Shown piece by piece: positions 63,003 through 64,000 of a DNA stretch of 64,000 nt. Position 1 is the stretch's first letter. Each line of letters starts with the position of its first letter. Both the position numbers and the translations under genes were made by a program. This DNA is from Anastatus disparis (taxonomy: Eukaryota; Arthropoda; Insecta; Hymenoptera; Eupelmidae), in NCBI GenBank assembly GCA_017163975.1, contig JAFFSR010000249.1, positions 1,908,001 through 1,972,000 of the forward strand, given 5' to 3'. Under the pieces are notes generated by a model. That model ran no database searches, had not been told where the DNA came from, and saw nothing but the letters and a program-made list of their open reading frames with translations.

Positions 63003-63142
63003 AACTGTATACTCATTAGAAGGAGAAAGAATACTATGAGACCCTTTGTCTATCGGTTTGTAATTACACTTGCGCATATGCAAGTAAAAAGAGATAGAGA
63101 AAGGTCCCATTGCATTCTTTCTCTTTCTAATGAGTATACGGT
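63003..63142. mobile_element. Small foldback, ~48-bp arms
   Basis: AACTGTATACTCATTAGAAG at 63003 pairs with CTTTCTAATGAGTATACGGTT ending near 63142; the inner arm GAGAAAGAAT pairs with ATTCTTTCTC. The loop holds ATCGGTTTGTAATTACAC. Confidence 0.7.
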
Positions 63143-63605
63143 TTTTTAATTAATATTTATTATATTGACAACAAATTTCTGTTAGTAATTGTGGATTATG
63201 TAAAATCCCTGTTATTAACAGCCTGCTTTTTAATCTTGGTATTCGTTATTTACATCAATAATATATAAAAAAATTCCCAAAATAAATATAATATGTAAAT
63301 AAACAATAACAGCCAATTATCGTTTATTGTAAATATGTCTTTGTAAGTATTGCTTGTTATTTTCAATTTAAAATAATACAGTATCCAATAATTAAGTAAT
63401 TATACTAATATAAATTTTCTCAGATATACTTTAAATCACCTAAAATGTTAACAGAAGATTTATTTATGAGTTATTTTCAAGAAAATTATACATATTGACA
63501 TAACTGTAAGTCATTTGAAGCGGGTTCTGGGAGTTTAAAAAAAACATAAAAAAAGGAAGTTACATAGAAAAAATTCGTGCAGCTATTACTAATGAAGTGG
63601 ATGGA
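63143..63605. other. AT-rich interior next to right TIR
   Basis: No gene or repeat seen. It would lie upstream of the transposase-like gene. Confidence 0.3.
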
Positions 63606-64000
63606 AGTAGTTCCTGTATTGGATATTAGACTATGAAGACGATGAGTCAGATAAGTTTTTATTTTATTTCATGTTCACAATAATTACTATAAGTCCAGGG
63701 TGAACGAGCATTCTTTTTATAACAACGCAGGTGAATAATATTATAATATGGATGTACATAACAGGTAAATGATACTATTCTTTTATAGATTCAGTGTATA
63801 ACACACACTGACTTAAATTCCATTCAATGAGATTCGTTAAAATTAAAGTATCTATACTGATATTATTAAGTTTAGTTTTAGAAAATCATTAATTCTAATC
63901 CTTGTTATATTTTTTAAATGTGTTTTATTATTTTTATATTAGTAACAAACAAAATTCTATGAAAATTGATTATTATAATTTACATTTTTAGACAATTTGT

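Larger units (their letters stand above)
58411..64000. mobile_element. Second long-TIR element with transposase-like gene (runs off window)
   Basis: Left arm 58411-58885 and right arm 63606-64000 are reverse complements (CCTGTATTGGATATYAGACT, GACGATGAGTCAGATAAG, CACACACTGACTTAAATTCC). The left arm has ~65 extra bases (about 58750-58812). The right arm reaches the window end, so the outer boundary and target duplication are not seen. Between them lies a minus-strand multi-exon gene of the same family as the pseudogene at 14.6-15.7 kb, plus several younger foldbacks. Confidence 0.65.

Noticed and set aside
62862..63149. Small frames on both strands
   Set aside because: They span two foldback elements and reflect hairpin arms.

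Overview
The window is AT-rich, intron-bearing eukaryotic DNA. LINEs of the CR1/Jockey type, Tc1-type DNA transposons, TA- and TTAA-flanked MITEs and phase-consistent short exons point to an arthropod, most likely an insect; a hymenopteran such as a parasitoid wasp would fit, but the sequence alone does not prove it. No tRNA, rRNA or CRISPR is visible. Almost all of the window is mobile or repetitive DNA, and its dominant theme is inverted symmetry at every scale, from about 140 bp to 33 kb.

Layout. 1-692: right end of a CACTGAG-type TA element carrying a small piggyBac-like MITE. 719-836: a GC-rich patch. 907-1964: a perfect-looking foldback with TA flanks. 2029-9722: a palindrome made of smaller TTAA foldbacks (A-B-spacer-C-spacer-B'-A'), split in its right half by a full-length LINE on the minus strand (3001-9067) whose ORF1 (PHD finger) and ORF2 (endonuclease + reverse transcriptase) are both open. 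9800-17240: a decayed ~140-bp repeat invaded by a 381-bp TTAA foldback and by a long-TIR element (about 10462-16780). That element carries a decayed transposase-like gene, and its left arm is interrupted by a 3,288-bp AT-rich TA element.

17240-55543: probable host gene territory on the plus strand. Short exons at 21377, 21496, 21622, 54823 and 55407 (possibly also 18541) join into compatible frames and encode a protein with a tentative BEN-like domain. The intron between the exons ending at 21734 and beginning at 54823 is filled by a 33,011-bp element (21785-54795) with TA duplications and ~0.48-kb terminal inverted repeats. Inside it are mirrored arrays of a TTTATGGG/TTTATGG minisatellite (2 kb and 21 kb), mirrored 0.44-kb arms, a central GCTAA/TTAGC satellite with a ~370-bp higher-order period, a 72-bp repeat and a broken Tc1 DD34E transposase. 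A second, ORF2-less LINE sits in its right TIR.

55544-64000: another 381-bp TTAA foldback, an (AT)n tract, a 0.75-kb foldback, and from about 58411 to beyond the window end a second long-TIR element. That element carries a four-exon gene (62274 to 59982, minus) of the same uncharacterised transposase-like family as the fragment at 14.6-15.7 kb.

The insertions can be ordered: satellite-bearing Tc1-like element, then LINE 2 in its TIR, then a TTAA foldback in LINE 2. Separately, the hierarchical palindrome came before LINE 1. The three most interesting items are the giant satellite-carrying Tc1-like element inside an intron, the constant-length (378-381 bp) TTAA foldback family, and the pair of long-TIR elements with an unnamed transposase-like protein.
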